DNA of 51,261 nucleotides from Candidatus Nitrosopelagicus sp. (GCA_028345575.1 JAOMDR010000008.1:1-51261), one strand, 5' to 3'; shown: positions 15,483-23,532, numbered from the stretch's first letter. Notes: generated from the sequence alone by a model not told the origin. Made by a program: numbers and translations.

Positions 15483-15578
15483 ATGAAAAAATGTATAATT
15501 TGTGGATGTAAAGACCATAAACTAGTAGGATGTATACGTCACAAATCAAAACAGTGTAGTTGTTATAAACAAGAATAA
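15483..15578 (+). CDS. 31-residue cysteine-rich peptide
   Basis: ATG at 15483 encodes MKKCIICGCKDHKLVGCIRH and KSKQCSCYKQE. Six cysteines and two histidines in 31 residues (C4, C7, C9, H12, C17, H20, C25, C27) suggest one or two bound zinc ions, as in a zinc knuckle or metallothionein-like cluster. It sits 12 bases ahead of the TPR gene, whose own TATA-like TTATAAAC (15563-15570) lies inside this peptide gene. Family unknown. Confidence 0.5.
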   Translation: MKKCIICGCKDHKLVGCIRHKSKQCSCYKQE

Positions 15579-15590
15579 TATTAAAAAAAT

Positions 15591-16406
15591 ATGGGGTTAT
15601 TTGGAAAAAAGGAAGACCCAGAAGACTTGATGTATCAAGCAATGACGTTTTTAGAAAAAAATCAACCAAAAGCAGCTGTTTCATTATTTAAAAAAGTCAC
15701 AAAAATTGACCCAGAAAATGTTAACGCATGGTATAATCAAGGTTTAGCACTAAATCAATTGAAAAAATATGCTGATGCAATAACATGTTTTGATATGATA
15801 ACACAAAGAAATCCAAATGACGCTCCAGCATTGAATAATCGAGGTATTGCAATGGCAGAACTTGGAGATCCAGATGGGGCAATGGAGTATTATGAAAAAT
15901 CAATTAAAGCAGATTCAAGCTATGCGCCAGCATATTATAACAAAGGGGTTCTGTTGGATAAAAAACTCGAACATGATGAATCGCTGAAAGTTTTAGATGA
16001 GGCAATTGAGAAAGATCCAAAGAAACCTAATCCAAGATTTTACAAAGGAATTGTTTTAGGTAAAATGGGAAAACATGAACTGGCGTTGAATTGTTTTGAG
16101 AGCGTTCATAGAGCAAATCCACAACACCTTGATTCATTATTTCATAAAGGAATAGAGTTAGCAGAGTTAGAAAGACATGAAAAAGCAATAGAAGTTTTTG
16201 ATAAGATATTGGACAAACATAAAGGAAATATCAACGTAGTTTATGCAAAAGCTAGAAGCAAGGCAGCGATAAATGAAGTCAATGAGGCTTTTGATTTGTT
16301 AAAGGTGGCAATAAAACATTCAAAGACCATCAAACTATGGGCAAGAAAGGAAAAGGTTTTTGAAAAGTTTTATGATGACCCAGAATTTCAAAGAATGGTA
16401 AAATAA
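15591..16406 (+). CDS. TPR-repeat protein
   Basis: The 271 residues form about six or seven tetratricopeptide repeats, for example AWYNQGLALNQLKKYADAIT, LNNRGIAMAELGDPDGAMEY and YYNKGVLLDKKLEHDESLKV. Each shows the W/Y-G-x-A pattern of paired helices. TPR arrays are scaffolds for protein-protein contacts; the partner is not known. The start MGLFGKKEDPEDLM shares its first seven residues with a zinc-finger protein at 21638. A TTATAAAC box 25 bases upstream suggests leaderless transcription. Confidence 0.9.
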   Translation: MGLFGKKEDPEDLMYQAMTFLEKNQPKAAVSLFKKVTKIDPENVNAWYNQGLALNQLKKYADAITCFDMITQRNPNDAPALNNRGIAMAELGDPDGAMEYYEKSIKADSSYAPAYYNKGVLLDKKLEHDESLKVLDEAIEKDPKKPNPRFYKGIVLGKMGKHELALNCFESVHRANPQHLDSLFHKGIELAELERHEKAIEVFDKILDKHKGNINVVYAKARSKAAINEVNEAFDLLKVAIKHSKTIKLWARKEKVFEKFYDDPEFQRMVK

Positions 16407-17111
16407 TTAGAGTATTTTCTTTCTAACTGCATCAATTCTTACAATTTTAATTCTTTTTTTAGGTCCAATTAATCGTGCCTCATAAATTGGAACATAAATC
16501 TCCAAAATATCTCTAAAATCAAAGATTTCTTCGGAGGATTTTGTTCCAGCGTCAGCAGGTTTTTTTAATTTTGAAATAAGTTTTGATTTTGCAGCAGGAA
16601 TTGTAATTTCAGGTCGACGAATAGACTCTTTATCTTCATTGATTGTTTTTTTAGGATGTTTTTCCAATAATTTAAGAGTGTCATTGTAAGAAAGATTAAT
16701 CTCCTTTCCATGATGATCAAATGAGATATCAGCAGTATTTTCAAGCATGACGCGTTCCTGCATTAGTAATTTTATTTTATTTTTGAATGATGGTTCTAAT
16801 TTACTTAGAACCCCATGCTTCTTTTTTACAGGAAACACTTCATCCGATATTATAACTTCTTGAACATCTTTGTCAACGGATAAGGTATGTTCAGCATCAC
16901 GAATAAAATCAACAGAATATTTACCAGATAATAGAAGAATTGATTCAAAATGTAAAGTAAGCGAATGTAGGTGTATCTCACTTTTTTTAGGTTTATGTAA
17001 TAAAGTTTGAAATGATTTAACTTTTCTTGAATCAATCATTTCTTCAGCAGCATCAGAATCAAGCAATGGTTTTAATGAAATTATTTTTACTTTTGTATCG
17101 TTTTTTGCCAT
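16407..17111 (-). CDS. Hypothetical protein, 234 residues
   Basis: Soluble, basic, without cysteine. Predicted alternating strands and helices at the N-terminus (KVKIISLKPLLDSDAAEEMI) and a strand-rich end (IYVPIYEARLIGPKKRIKIV). A lysine-rich linker (about residues 160-190) separates two parts. I do not recognise the fold or family. It converges on the TPR gene with no base between the stop codons. Confidence 0.7.
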   Translation of the reverse strand: MAKNDTKVKIISLKPLLDSDAAEEMIDSRKVKSFQTLLHKPKKSEIHLHSLTLHFESILLLSGKYSVDFIRDAEHTLSVDKDVQEVIISDEVFPVKKKHGVLSKLEPSFKNKIKLLMQERVMLENTADISFDHHGKEINLSYNDTLKLLEKHPKKTINEDKESIRRPEITIPAAKSKLISKLKKPADAGTKSSEEIFDFRDILEIYVPIYEARLIGPKKRIKIVRIDAVRKKIL

Positions 17112-17271
17112 TTGAACTACATACCGTATGTCTATGTATTTTTAAATCCTGTTAAACTATGACTCATGCACACTAACTGGCATATAGAATAAGACTATTC
17201 TAGAAAATCTTAACTGAAAAATTACAATTACAGGAGGTTTAGAAACATTTGAAGAAACTAGCGGGTAGGTC

Positions 17272-17586
17272 TTAGCTTCTAGTTCTCTTTTTTATTGCAG
17301 CAATTTTCTTTGAGGATCTAGCTTCTTTTGCTTTTGAAGTTGATTTTGTAACTTTTCCTTCAGTTTTCATACTTTTTCCACTTCTTCGAGAAGCTCGAGA
17401 TTGTTGTGCTCGTATTTTTTGTTCTTTTTTTGCTTTTGCTTTGGCTTCATATCTTTCTCTGATCTGATTACTCTTTACTTCATTCGCTCTTGATGGATGT
17501 TTTTTTTTCTTTGATTTGTATTCAGATTTTGATTGACGTCCTTTTTTCTTTGATTTTTGTTTTTCAGTTAATTTGGTTCTAACCAT
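17272..17586 (-). CDS. Lys/Arg-rich basic protein, 104 residues
   Basis: From the ATG at 17586 (MVRTKLTEKQKSKKKGRQSK) the protein is dominated by K, R, S, A and E, with a long charged helix (RERYEAKAKAKKEQKIRAQQ) and a disordered basic end (AAIKKRTRS). It probably binds nucleic acid or the ribosome. An upstream ATG at 17595 is in frame, but a GCTTTATC box 27 bases from 17586 supports the shorter form. It differs from the H1-like protein at 10000 in having no regular repeat. Confidence 0.65.
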   Translation of the reverse strand: MVRTKLTEKQKSKKKGRQSKSEYKSKKKKHPSRANEVKSNQIRERYEAKAKAKKEQKIRAQQSRASRRSGKSMKTEGKVTKSTSKAKEARSSKKIAAIKKRTRS

Positions 17587-17746
17587 ACAGAACATAGAAT
17601 TTAATCATAGATAAAGCAATTCTTAAGAAATTTTTGAAAAAGAATTAGCAGGAACAAGCAAATTTTTGGTAATTAAAAATGAAACGAAATATTCGTCATG
17701 TTGAAATACACTATGACTCATATACAACATCTTGAGGATGTAAATT

Positions 17747-18211
17747 ATGCAAAAAGAGAATCTTTTTACAAAATCAGGTATCCCAAGCAAGAAAGCTAAA
17801 GTGAATTATTTTACAGGAAAAATAGATGCAAAGGATATTTCAGCAAAAATCAAGCCAAGTACTGAAAAAATTTATCATGTAACATTCAAAAATGGAGCAA
17901 GAACTAAACTACATTTCCACGATGCAGGTCAAACATTGATAGTTACTAAAGGAAAAGGTAGTCTAGTCATGTATAAGAAAATTGGAACAGGAATGAAGAA
18001 TTTTAAAATAAAAAAGTTAGAAAGTATAAACCTCAATAAAGGAGATTGCGTGCACATTCCTGCAAAGAAATTACACACACATGGTTCTATAAAGAAAAAT
18101 GAGGAATTTTCACATGTTGCAATCAACTCATTTCCAAAAAAGAACTCCGAACCAAAAACCATATGGTTTGAATCAGATTTTAAAACAATTGTAACTGAAA
18201 AATTGTCATAA
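17747..18211 (+). CDS. Cupin-domain protein (first of two)
   Basis: The 154 residues carry a single cupin barrel: motif 1 around KLHFHDAGQTLIVTKGKGSL and motif 2 around NKGDCVHIPAKKLHTHG, with histidines that could hold a metal ion. Glu of motif 1 is replaced by Gln (DAGQT). It resembles quercetinase-like or small-molecule-binding cupins, but the substrate is unknown. Only one base separates it from the second cupin gene, so the pair is an operon. A CATATACAAC box lies 26 bases upstream. Confidence 0.85.
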   Translation: MQKENLFTKSGIPSKKAKVNYFTGKIDAKDISAKIKPSTEKIYHVTFKNGARTKLHFHDAGQTLIVTKGKGSLVMYKKIGTGMKNFKIKKLESINLNKGDCVHIPAKKLHTHGSIKKNEEFSHVAINSFPKKNSEPKTIWFESDFKTIVTEKLS

Positions 18212-18212
18212 A

Positions 18213-18572
18213 ATGAATACTAAAAAAATAGAAGAGACAGAATCATTTTCAGCACAAGAAGGAACACAAATTAGACAAATTTTTTCACCTGCAGATACAG
18301 AGAATGCAATTCGGTATAGTTTAGCACATTGTACAATAAATCCAGGAAATAGTTCAAAACCACACACCATGAAAACAAGTGAAATATTCTATATTTTGCA
18401 AGGAAGTGGAATCATACATGTGGGAACAGAGCAAAAAGAAATAACAAAAAATGAAACAATCTTTGTTCCACCAATGTCCAAACAGTTCATAGAAAACAAT
18501 GGGGACATAGATCTAATCGTACTTTGTATAGTGGATCCTGCGTGGAGACAAGAAGATGAAGTCATGGAATAG
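18213..18572 (+). CDS. Cupin-domain protein (second of two)
   Basis: The 119 residues show the cupin barrel: NPGNSSKPHTMKTSEIFYIL and LQGSGIIHVGTEQKEI (motif 1), then NETIFVPPMSKQFIENNG (motif 2). The metal-binding His-x-His is only partly kept (PHTMKTSE), so it may bind a ligand rather than act as an oxygenase. Such short cupins resemble mannose-6-phosphate-isomerase-like and ectoine-synthase-like folds. It is the downstream partner of the larger cupin. Confidence 0.85.
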   Translation: MNTKKIEETESFSAQEGTQIRQIFSPADTENAIRYSLAHCTINPGNSSKPHTMKTSEIFYILQGSGIIHVGTEQKEITKNETIFVPPMSKQFIENNGDIDLIVLCIVDPAWRQEDEVME

Positions 18573-18608
18573 AGCAAGTTTTTAACATATTGGAGATAAT
18601 GAAAGACG

Positions 18609-19292
18609 TTGAATTCAAGTCAGGCCTACAAGACATTAAAAATTGGTAACAACACAGATTTTGAAGAAGTCAAATATGCATATAGAAAATTAGCACTTCA
18701 ATATCATCCAGATAAAAATAAAGATTCAGAAAGTGAAAAAAGATTCAAGATTATTACGGAAGCTTATCATTTTTTGAAAAATCAAAAGAAACATTCTGCA
18801 AGACAAAAACCGGAAAAACCTCGAGAAGAATCAGATTATACTCAGACCAATCAAAAATTCTACAAGAGAACAAAATGGGGAAAAGATGGAGAAGGAAAAA
18901 CACCCGAAGCTGATTGGGGAAAATACACAAAAGATTTCGAAGCAAATGAGGAATGGTGGAAAAGATATGAAAATGAGTTTTGGGAAAAATATGAAAAAAC
19001 TGTTAACGAGCAAACAAAAAAAGAGCCAGATAGAGGATTTACAAAGAAACGTAAAGAATTTGAACTGAAAGTTGACGTTGATCAGAGTCTATGTATTGGA
19101 TGCTGTAGTTGTGAAATAATTGCTCCAGAGGTATTTACTATTGATAAAAATACAAAATCAAATCCAAAATCAAGAGTTTACAATAAGAAAGGTGCAAAGA
19201 ATCAGAGAATCATAAATGCCGCAGAAACATGCCCTACCAAAGCAATCATCGTAGATAATCTAGATGATAATGAAAGAATTTACCCGTATTAG
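18609..19292 (+). CDS. J-domain/ferredoxin fusion protein
   Basis: Residues 1-60 are a DnaJ J domain (QAYKTLKIGNNTDFEEVKYA, with the HPD tripeptide in LQYHPDKNKD), which stimulates the ATPase of DnaK/Hsp70. A charged, tryptophan-rich linker follows. The C-terminal 75 residues are a ferredoxin-like domain (DQSLCIGCCSCEIIAPEVF, then AAETCPTKAI) with the C-x2-C-x2-C...C-P pattern for an iron-sulfur cluster. I recall published work describing this fusion as shared by Thaumarchaeota and plants. Start is TTG, preceded by TTTTTAACATAT at about -26. No dnaK is in the window. Confidence 0.92.
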   Translation: MNSSQAYKTLKIGNNTDFEEVKYAYRKLALQYHPDKNKDSESEKRFKIITEAYHFLKNQKKHSARQKPEKPREESDYTQTNQKFYKRTKWGKDGEGKTPEADWGKYTKDFEANEEWWKRYENEFWEKYEKTVNEQTKKEPDRGFTKKRKEFELKVDVDQSLCIGCCSCEIIAPEVFTIDKNTKSNPKSRVYNKKGAKNQRIINAAETCPTKAIIVDNLDDNERIYPY

Positions 19293-19699
19293 ATAATCTT
19301 CAATTTATTGTAAATAGAATCAATCTCAAATTCAGATAATTCAACTTTATCTTTAAACATTGAATGGACAGGGCCTGCAGAATCATCATTACTTCGAGGT
19401 ATCAAATGAACATGTACATGAGGAATTTCTTGTCCGCTTTCTTTTCCATTATGAATTGCCACAAGAGTTGAACCTTCAAGTGAATCAACTTTAGGAGTCA
19501 TTTTATGAACAGTATTGAATAATTTTTGATTTACATCAGAAGGTAAATCTTGGATTTTCGCATGGTGTTTTTTTGGAATTACCAAGGTGTGTCCTTTTGC
19601 AACAGGAAATGCATCAAGAAATGACATGGTATCATCATCTTCGTATAAAATTTTTGTAGGAATTTCTTTTGTAACTATTTTGCAAAAAATACAATCCAT
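19289..19699 (-). CDS. HIT-family hydrolase
   Basis: A histidine-triad nucleotide hydrolase/transferase. From ATG 19699: MDCIFCKIVTKEIPTKILYE, with the catalytic H-x-H-x-H in IPHVHVHLIPRS. The N-terminal CIFC can bind zinc, as in many HIT proteins. Length 136 is usual. Substrates are typically AMP conjugates. An in-frame GTG at 19708 would overlap the upstream gene further. It follows the membrane protein at 19701-19985 with overlap and converges on the J-ferredoxin gene through a shared TTAG. Confidence 0.92.
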   Translation of the reverse strand: MDCIFCKIVTKEIPTKILYEDDDTMSFLDAFPVAKGHTLVIPKKHHAKIQDLPSDVNQKLFNTVHKMTPKVDSLEGSTLVAIHNGKESGQEIPHVHVHLIPRSNDDSAGPVHSMFKDKVELSEFEIDSIYNKLKII

Positions 19700-19700
19700 A

Positions 19701-19985
19701 TTATTCACCAGGAGTTACAATTTTTGCCCAAGGAAGTCCATGACCATACATTATAGTAACTTCAGTCCCAGGTTTAAGATTACAGTTTTCAATGGTTTTT
19801 GGAATTCCGTCAATAGTATCAACATAACAATTGCCGTCTGCAGACTGGAAAATTTCAACTTCTTCGGTAATATCTTCACGAATAAAGTTCCAAAATGGAA
19901 ATACAAGCGTACCCAGAATAATACCAGCAACTGCCAAGGATCCCAAGAAAACTATCGCATATTTTTGACCGTCAGATAATTCCAA
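19701..19985 (-). CDS. Small membrane protein upstream of HIT gene
   Basis: The 94 residues begin with a TTG start and one membrane helix (YAIVFLGSLAVAGIILGTLV). A soluble C-terminal beta-rich part with two cysteines (GNCYVDTIDGIPKTIENCNL) follows, probably outside the membrane with a disulfide. Family not recognised. The stop overlaps the HIT start region, so the two are probably co-transcribed. Confidence 0.65.
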   Translation of the reverse strand: MELSDGQKYAIVFLGSLAVAGIILGTLVFPFWNFIREDITEEVEIFQSADGNCYVDTIDGIPKTIENCNLKPGTEVTIMYGHGLPWAKIVTPGE

Positions 19986-20036
19986 TATTTAATCACATAA
20001 ATTTTGTATTAATAATTATTCGTGATGTTTAATCCA

Positions 20037-21251
20037 TTACGTTACTGAGATTAATCCCACTTTCACCAAATACTCGATTCCTTTTACAAATGAATTATCA
20101 TCTATCTGTCCTTCTGCCCACCATCCAGCGTTATTTTTCACCCATGTTGGAACAGCAGAAGATGCAGATTCGGCATTTCCGGTCTTTACATTATCAATAA
20201 TTCTCTCTTTTACCAAAAATTCAATTCCTTTTACAAACTCATCTTCAGAAATTTTATCTTCTGCCCACCATCCCGCTGTATTTTTTACCCATTCAGGAAC
20301 TGACACGGTAATTCCATTATCGCCAAAAGTTCCTTGCTGTGAAGAAGTATACCCAGTGGTTTGTGAATATCGTTTAGTTGTTTTACACTCGTTTATGACA
20401 AACGTATCTTCAAATGAATTTCTCTTGTTTTCCATTTTTACAGTAAATTTCTTAATATCATCACGCAAGATTCCGGTGTAAATTGTAATTTCATCATCTA
20501 TGAATGGCTGGTCTAATGAGAGTCCTGCAGTAGATCTTCCGTATTCTGTTGTTAATTGAGCACTAATTGAGCCACATGTAGAGTATGCCAAAATGTCAAC
20601 AGAATTATTATCTCCACAGAAATTGTATGACACCTCGTATACTGCTAGTGACTTGCCGACTCCAAATCCCCTAGAGTTACAACTTTGACTGCCTCCGCCA
20701 CCACCCCCTGTTGATGTGGAATCTGTTGATGTGGATGGAGGTAATGTTCCTTCCACAAACATAATGTGTACTGCACCACGGTCATCACCTCCATCATCAT
20801 CTAGATTTGCACCAACTGCCAAGTCATTGACACCATCACCATCCAAATCGCCAATGTTTGCAATAGATCTACCAAATGCATCACCATTAGTCAGTGTTGG
20901 TCCGTTTGTAGTTGAATCGTTAATCTCTACAGTCGAATCCACAGAACCGTCAGTGTTCATGAATATGATGTGTACTGCACCACGGTTAGTACCTCCATCA
21001 TCATCTAGACTTGCACCAACTGCCAAGTCATTGACACCATCACCATCCAAATCGCCAATGTTTGCAATAGACATGCCAAATTGATCATCATCAGCTAGTG
21101 TTGGTCCGTTTGTAGTTGAATCGTTAATCTCTACAGTAGACTTTACATCGCCGTCAGCAGCTGATGCATATGGTAATGAGACATATAATGCACCGGGAAT
21201 CATAACACCAAACATAGCAAGTGCCAAAATAGAAAGGAGTAAAATTTTCAA
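20037..21251 (-). CDS. Secreted FG-GAP surface protein
   Basis: The 404 residues start with a signal peptide (about residues 1-32, ending SLPYASA). Two FG-GAP (integrin-alpha-like) units follow at about 57-100 and 124-165. Each contains NIGDLDGDGVNDLAVGA, a calcium-binding D-x-D-G-D-G loop. A Ser/Thr/Gly linker (STSTGGGGGG) leads to a beta-rich domain with three cysteines. The end carries two copies of a WVKN-x-AGWWAE-x-x-I module with F-V-K-G-I, frequent in thaumarchaeal surface proteins as I recall. It is probably anchored at or released from the S-layer. Start is TTG; the coding DNA of the FG-GAP units is a near-identical direct repeat. Confidence 0.85.
   Translation of the reverse strand: MKILLLSILALAMFGVMIPGALYVSLPYASAADGDVKSTVEINDSTTNGPTLADDDQFGMSIANIGDLDGDGVNDLAVGASLDDDGGTNRGAVHIIFMNTDGSVDSTVEINDSTTNGPTLTNGDAFGRSIANIGDLDGDGVNDLAVGANLDDDGGDDRGAVHIMFVEGTLPPSTSTDSTSTGGGGGGSQSCNSRGFGVGKSLAVYEVSYNFCGDNNSVDILAYSTCGSISAQLTTEYGRSTAGLSLDQPFIDDEITIYTGILRDDIKKFTVKMENKRNSFEDTFVINECKTTKRYSQTTGYTSSQQGTFGDNGITVSVPEWVKNTAGWWAEDKISEDEFVKGIEFLVKERIIDNVKTGNAESASSAVPTWVKNNAGWWAEGQIDDNSFVKGIEYLVKVGLISVT
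20764..20933. repeat. Direct repeat copy A in FG-GAP gene
   Basis: 170 bases nearly identical to 20968-21137, at a spacing of 204 bases (68 codons). It encodes the second FG-GAP unit of the surface protein. Confidence 0.85.
20968..21137. repeat. Direct repeat copy B in FG-GAP gene
   Basis: The other copy of the 170-base repeat, encoding the first FG-GAP unit. The high identity of the DNA, including silent positions, suggests recent duplication or gene conversion. Confidence 0.85.
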
Positions 21252-21452
21252 TATTTCTTAGGAATATTTTGCAAGGATAAGTTTTTGTTAATTTTGAACT
21301 GTAACGTAATGCTTTTGTCATGGAGTAAATTGAGAAATTTCAAGCAAATTATTGCATTGAATTCTAATTTTATATTCGATTCAAGCTCAAAATCACTTTG
21401 AAATGAAATGAAATGCTTGAAACATACTGCTTATGTAGTGATCTAAATAATT

Positions 21453-21638
21453 TTACCACATGCCACCTTGTTCAACTCCACCCTTGGTGCTGAATTCAGG
21501 TTTCTTCTCAGGGACATTACCATGTGCTTTTTTCATGTGTCGTTCTAATCTTTCAGGTTGATGTAATTCTAGATCACACACTTTGCATATGGTATTAGTT
21601 TTCTTATCATCTTTCTTTTTCTTACCAAATAATCCCAT
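21453..21638 (-). CDS. Small C2H2 zinc-finger protein
   Basis: From the ATG at 21638: MGLFGKKKKDDKKTNTICKV, then CDLELHQPERLERHMKKAHG, one C2H2 finger, and a Gly-rich tail (GGVEQGGMW). The 61 residues share MGLFGKK with the TPR protein at 15591. A longer in-frame start at 21677 would add an unlikely hydrophobic stretch and lies beyond the TATA box. That box (21659-21666) is shared with the divergent dehydrogenase gene. The 201 bases between this gene and the surface-protein gene (21252-21452) are A/T-rich and hold nothing I can name. Confidence 0.8.
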   Translation of the reverse strand: MGLFGKKKKDDKKTNTICKVCDLELHQPERLERHMKKAHGNVPEKKPEFSTKGGVEQGGMW

Positions 21639-21658
21639 GAAAGTAATTGAAAGAAGAA

Positions 21659-21666
21659 TGATATAA
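21659..21666. promoter_or_regulatory. Shared bidirectional TATA box
   Basis: GATATAAT on the plus strand is ATTATATC on the minus strand. Its centre is 24-25 bases from the ATG at 21638 and from the GTG at 21687, symmetric to the base. Confidence 0.6.
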
Positions 21667-21686
21667 TGGTTTTTCAAAGATGGTGC

Positions 21687-22826
21687 GTGACGGTAAAAAA
21701 TATCACAGTTTTAGGTTCAGGAGTTATGGGGCATGGAATTGCACAGGTTTCAGCAACTGCAGGATATAATGTAGTATTACGAGACATCAAACAAGAATTT
21801 CTTGACAAAGCCATGGAGAAAATCAAATGGAGTTTAGATAAAATGGTAACAAAAGAGAAAATTTCAAAAGAAGAGGCAGATGGAATTTATTCAAGAATCA
21901 CACCAATAGTAGATTTGAATGAAGCAGTCAAAGATGCTGAAATGGTAATAGAGGTAGTGCCAGAAATAATGGATCTAAAAAAACAGGTTTATGCCGAATT
22001 AGACAAGGCTGCAAAACCTGAAGTCATTTTTGCATCAAATACAAGCACATTACCAATTACAGAAATTGCAAATACAACAAGTCGACCTGAGAAATTTATT
22101 GGAATTCATTTCTTCAATCCACCGCAATTAATGAAATTAGTTGAAGTTATTCCTGGTGAAAAAACAGGTCAAGAGATAACAGAAATGACACAAGAGTTTG
22201 TAAAATCAGTAAATAAGCAAGCCGTGTTATGTAGAAAAGACGTACCAGGTTTTATCATTAACAGATTATTCATTCCAATGGTTCATGAAGCGTGCTATCT
22301 ACAGGATAGAACTAACGCAACTTTAGAAGAGATAGATTCTGCAGTGAAATTTAAACTAGGATTTCCAATGGGGATTTTTGAATTAGCAGACTTTACAGGA
22401 ATGGATGTTATCCATAAAGCAACAGTCGAGATGCATTTACGAGATAAAAAAGTAATCAATCCACATAAGACAATAGAAAAAATGTTTGATGAGAAAAAAT
22501 TAGGTCAAAAATCAGGAGAGGGTTATTACAAATATTCAGATGACAAATATGAAAGAGTATCATTATCTGAAGAATTAGCAGAGAAATGCAATCCAATTCA
22601 ATTAGTTGCAAATATCTTAAACAATGCAGCTTGGCTGATTACAAACGGTGCAAGCGATATTGAAGAAATTGAGAAAGCATGCAAGTTAGGATTGGGATTG
22701 AAAAAACCACTATTTGAAACCGCAAAGGAGATTGGCATCAAAAATATTGTAGATGAATTAAACAAACTTGCAGATGAGCATGGTGAGTTTTACAAACCAG
22801 ACCCACTTTTAGAATCTATGATTTAA
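21687..22826 (+). CDS. 3-hydroxyacyl-CoA (3-hydroxybutyryl-CoA) dehydrogenase
   Basis: Oxidises 3-hydroxyacyl-CoA to 3-ketoacyl-CoA with NAD(P). In thaumarchaea this family serves the conversion of crotonyl-CoA toward acetoacetyl-CoA in the 3-hydroxypropionate/4-hydroxybutyrate carbon-fixation cycle. The Rossmann motif VLGSGVMGHGIAQVSATAGY, the catalytic His in IGIHFFNPPQ, PGFIINRLF, and ELADFTGMDV are present, with a C-terminal extra domain. From the GTG at 21687 the protein has 379 residues. The ATG at 21666 overlaps the last base of the TATA box and would lie upstream of transcription, so GTG is favoured. No enoyl-CoA hydratase is fused. Confidence 0.9.
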   Translation: MTVKNITVLGSGVMGHGIAQVSATAGYNVVLRDIKQEFLDKAMEKIKWSLDKMVTKEKISKEEADGIYSRITPIVDLNEAVKDAEMVIEVVPEIMDLKKQVYAELDKAAKPEVIFASNTSTLPITEIANTTSRPEKFIGIHFFNPPQLMKLVEVIPGEKTGQEITEMTQEFVKSVNKQAVLCRKDVPGFIINRLFIPMVHEACYLQDRTNATLEEIDSAVKFKLGFPMGIFELADFTGMDVIHKATVEMHLRDKKVINPHKTIEKMFDEKKLGQKSGEGYYKYSDDKYERVSLSEELAEKCNPIQLVANILNNAAWLITNGASDIEEIEKACKLGLGLKKPLFETAKEIGIKNIVDELNKLADEHGEFYKPDPLLESMI

Positions 22827-23325
22827 TTTGTTCTAAGATATAATCAACTGCATCTTTTGGAGAATCAAATCCAATGATTTTTACATTTTCTCTATGATCT
22901 AAATATTGATCAGCATATTTTGTAGCCATTCCGCCAGAATTTTTGATAGTTGCAATTGGTTTTTTGTACATGTATGCGGCACAAATTTCAGACAAGGTTC
23001 CAGAACCGCCACCCACTACAATTACACCATCCGCAGATAATGCATTTAGAAAATCTCTAGATAATCCCATTCCTGATGGAATTACAATATCACAGAACTC
23101 GTTTGCTAATGAAGAATCATCTTGAGGAATAATTCCAATTGTTAGTCCACCCCCATCTTTTGCACCATGAGATGCAGCCTTCATTACTCCGCCAAGACCA
23201 CCAGTGATCAAAACAGAGTTTGATTCTGCCACATGTTTTCCTGCATCATATGCGATTTTTTCAATCTCGGGAGTACAACCATTATCATTATTTCCAATAA
23301 TTAAGATCTGACGCATTTTTGCCAT
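22816..23325 (-). CDS. LOG-like / TIGR00725-type nucleotide-binding protein
   Basis: The 169 residues form a Rossmann-like fold: ILIIGNNDNG at the start, then SVLITGGLGGVMKAASHGAK, VIPSGMGLSRDF, and VVGGGSGTLSEICAAYMYKK. The last is the PGGxGTxxE-like motif of the lysine-decarboxylase-like/LOG family, with P replaced by V. Relatives hydrolyse nucleotide monophosphates or bind ligands; the exact role here is unknown. A TTATATTATC box 25 bases upstream supports the ATG at 23325. The last 11 bases overlap the convergent dehydrogenase gene. Confidence 0.82.
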   Translation of the reverse strand: MAKMRQILIIGNNDNGCTPEIEKIAYDAGKHVAESNSVLITGGLGGVMKAASHGAKDGGGLTIGIIPQDDSSLANEFCDIVIPSGMGLSRDFLNALSADGVIVVGGGSGTLSEICAAYMYKKPIATIKNSGGMATKYADQYLDHRENVKIIGFDSPKDAVDYILEQIKS

Positions 23326-23406
23326 GCTATAATATCACATGTAGATAATATAACATAATTTAAAAAATAAAGCAAGGTTTAAAACAAAAAGAGAAATGGT
23401 CTGAAT

Positions 23407-23532
23407 ATGGAAAAACGTTCAATGCCAGTTTGCTTTACTAACGAGCAATTCAAAAAGATCGAAGAAATTGCCAAAAAGAAAGGCATGCTAAACTCTAGTC
23501 AAGGTTTAGAGAAATTACTATCAGAACTCTAA
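23407..23532 (+). CDS. 41-residue ribbon-helix-helix-like protein
   Basis: MEKRSMPVCFTNEQFKKIEE, then IAKKKGMLNSSQGLEKLLSE and L. A short strand (SMPVCFT) is followed by two helices separated by a turn (KKKGMLNSSQG), the topology of CopG/Arc DNA-binding dimers. GTTTAAAAC lies 26 bases upstream of the ATG, which supports a genuine leaderless gene. Confidence 0.6.
   Translation: MEKRSMPVCFTNEQFKKIEEIAKKKGMLNSSQGLEKLLSEL

Noticed and set aside
17155-17720. CTATGACTCAT occurs at about 17156 and again at about 17711
   Set aside because: The two contexts differ beyond the shared 11 bases and relate to no gene boundary in the same way; probably chance in A/T-rich DNA, though a regulator site cannot be fully excluded.
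21252-21452. 201-base gap with ATGAAATGAAATG near 21400
   Set aside because: A short A/T-rich simple repeat without stable pairing, start signal or conserved-looking peptide.
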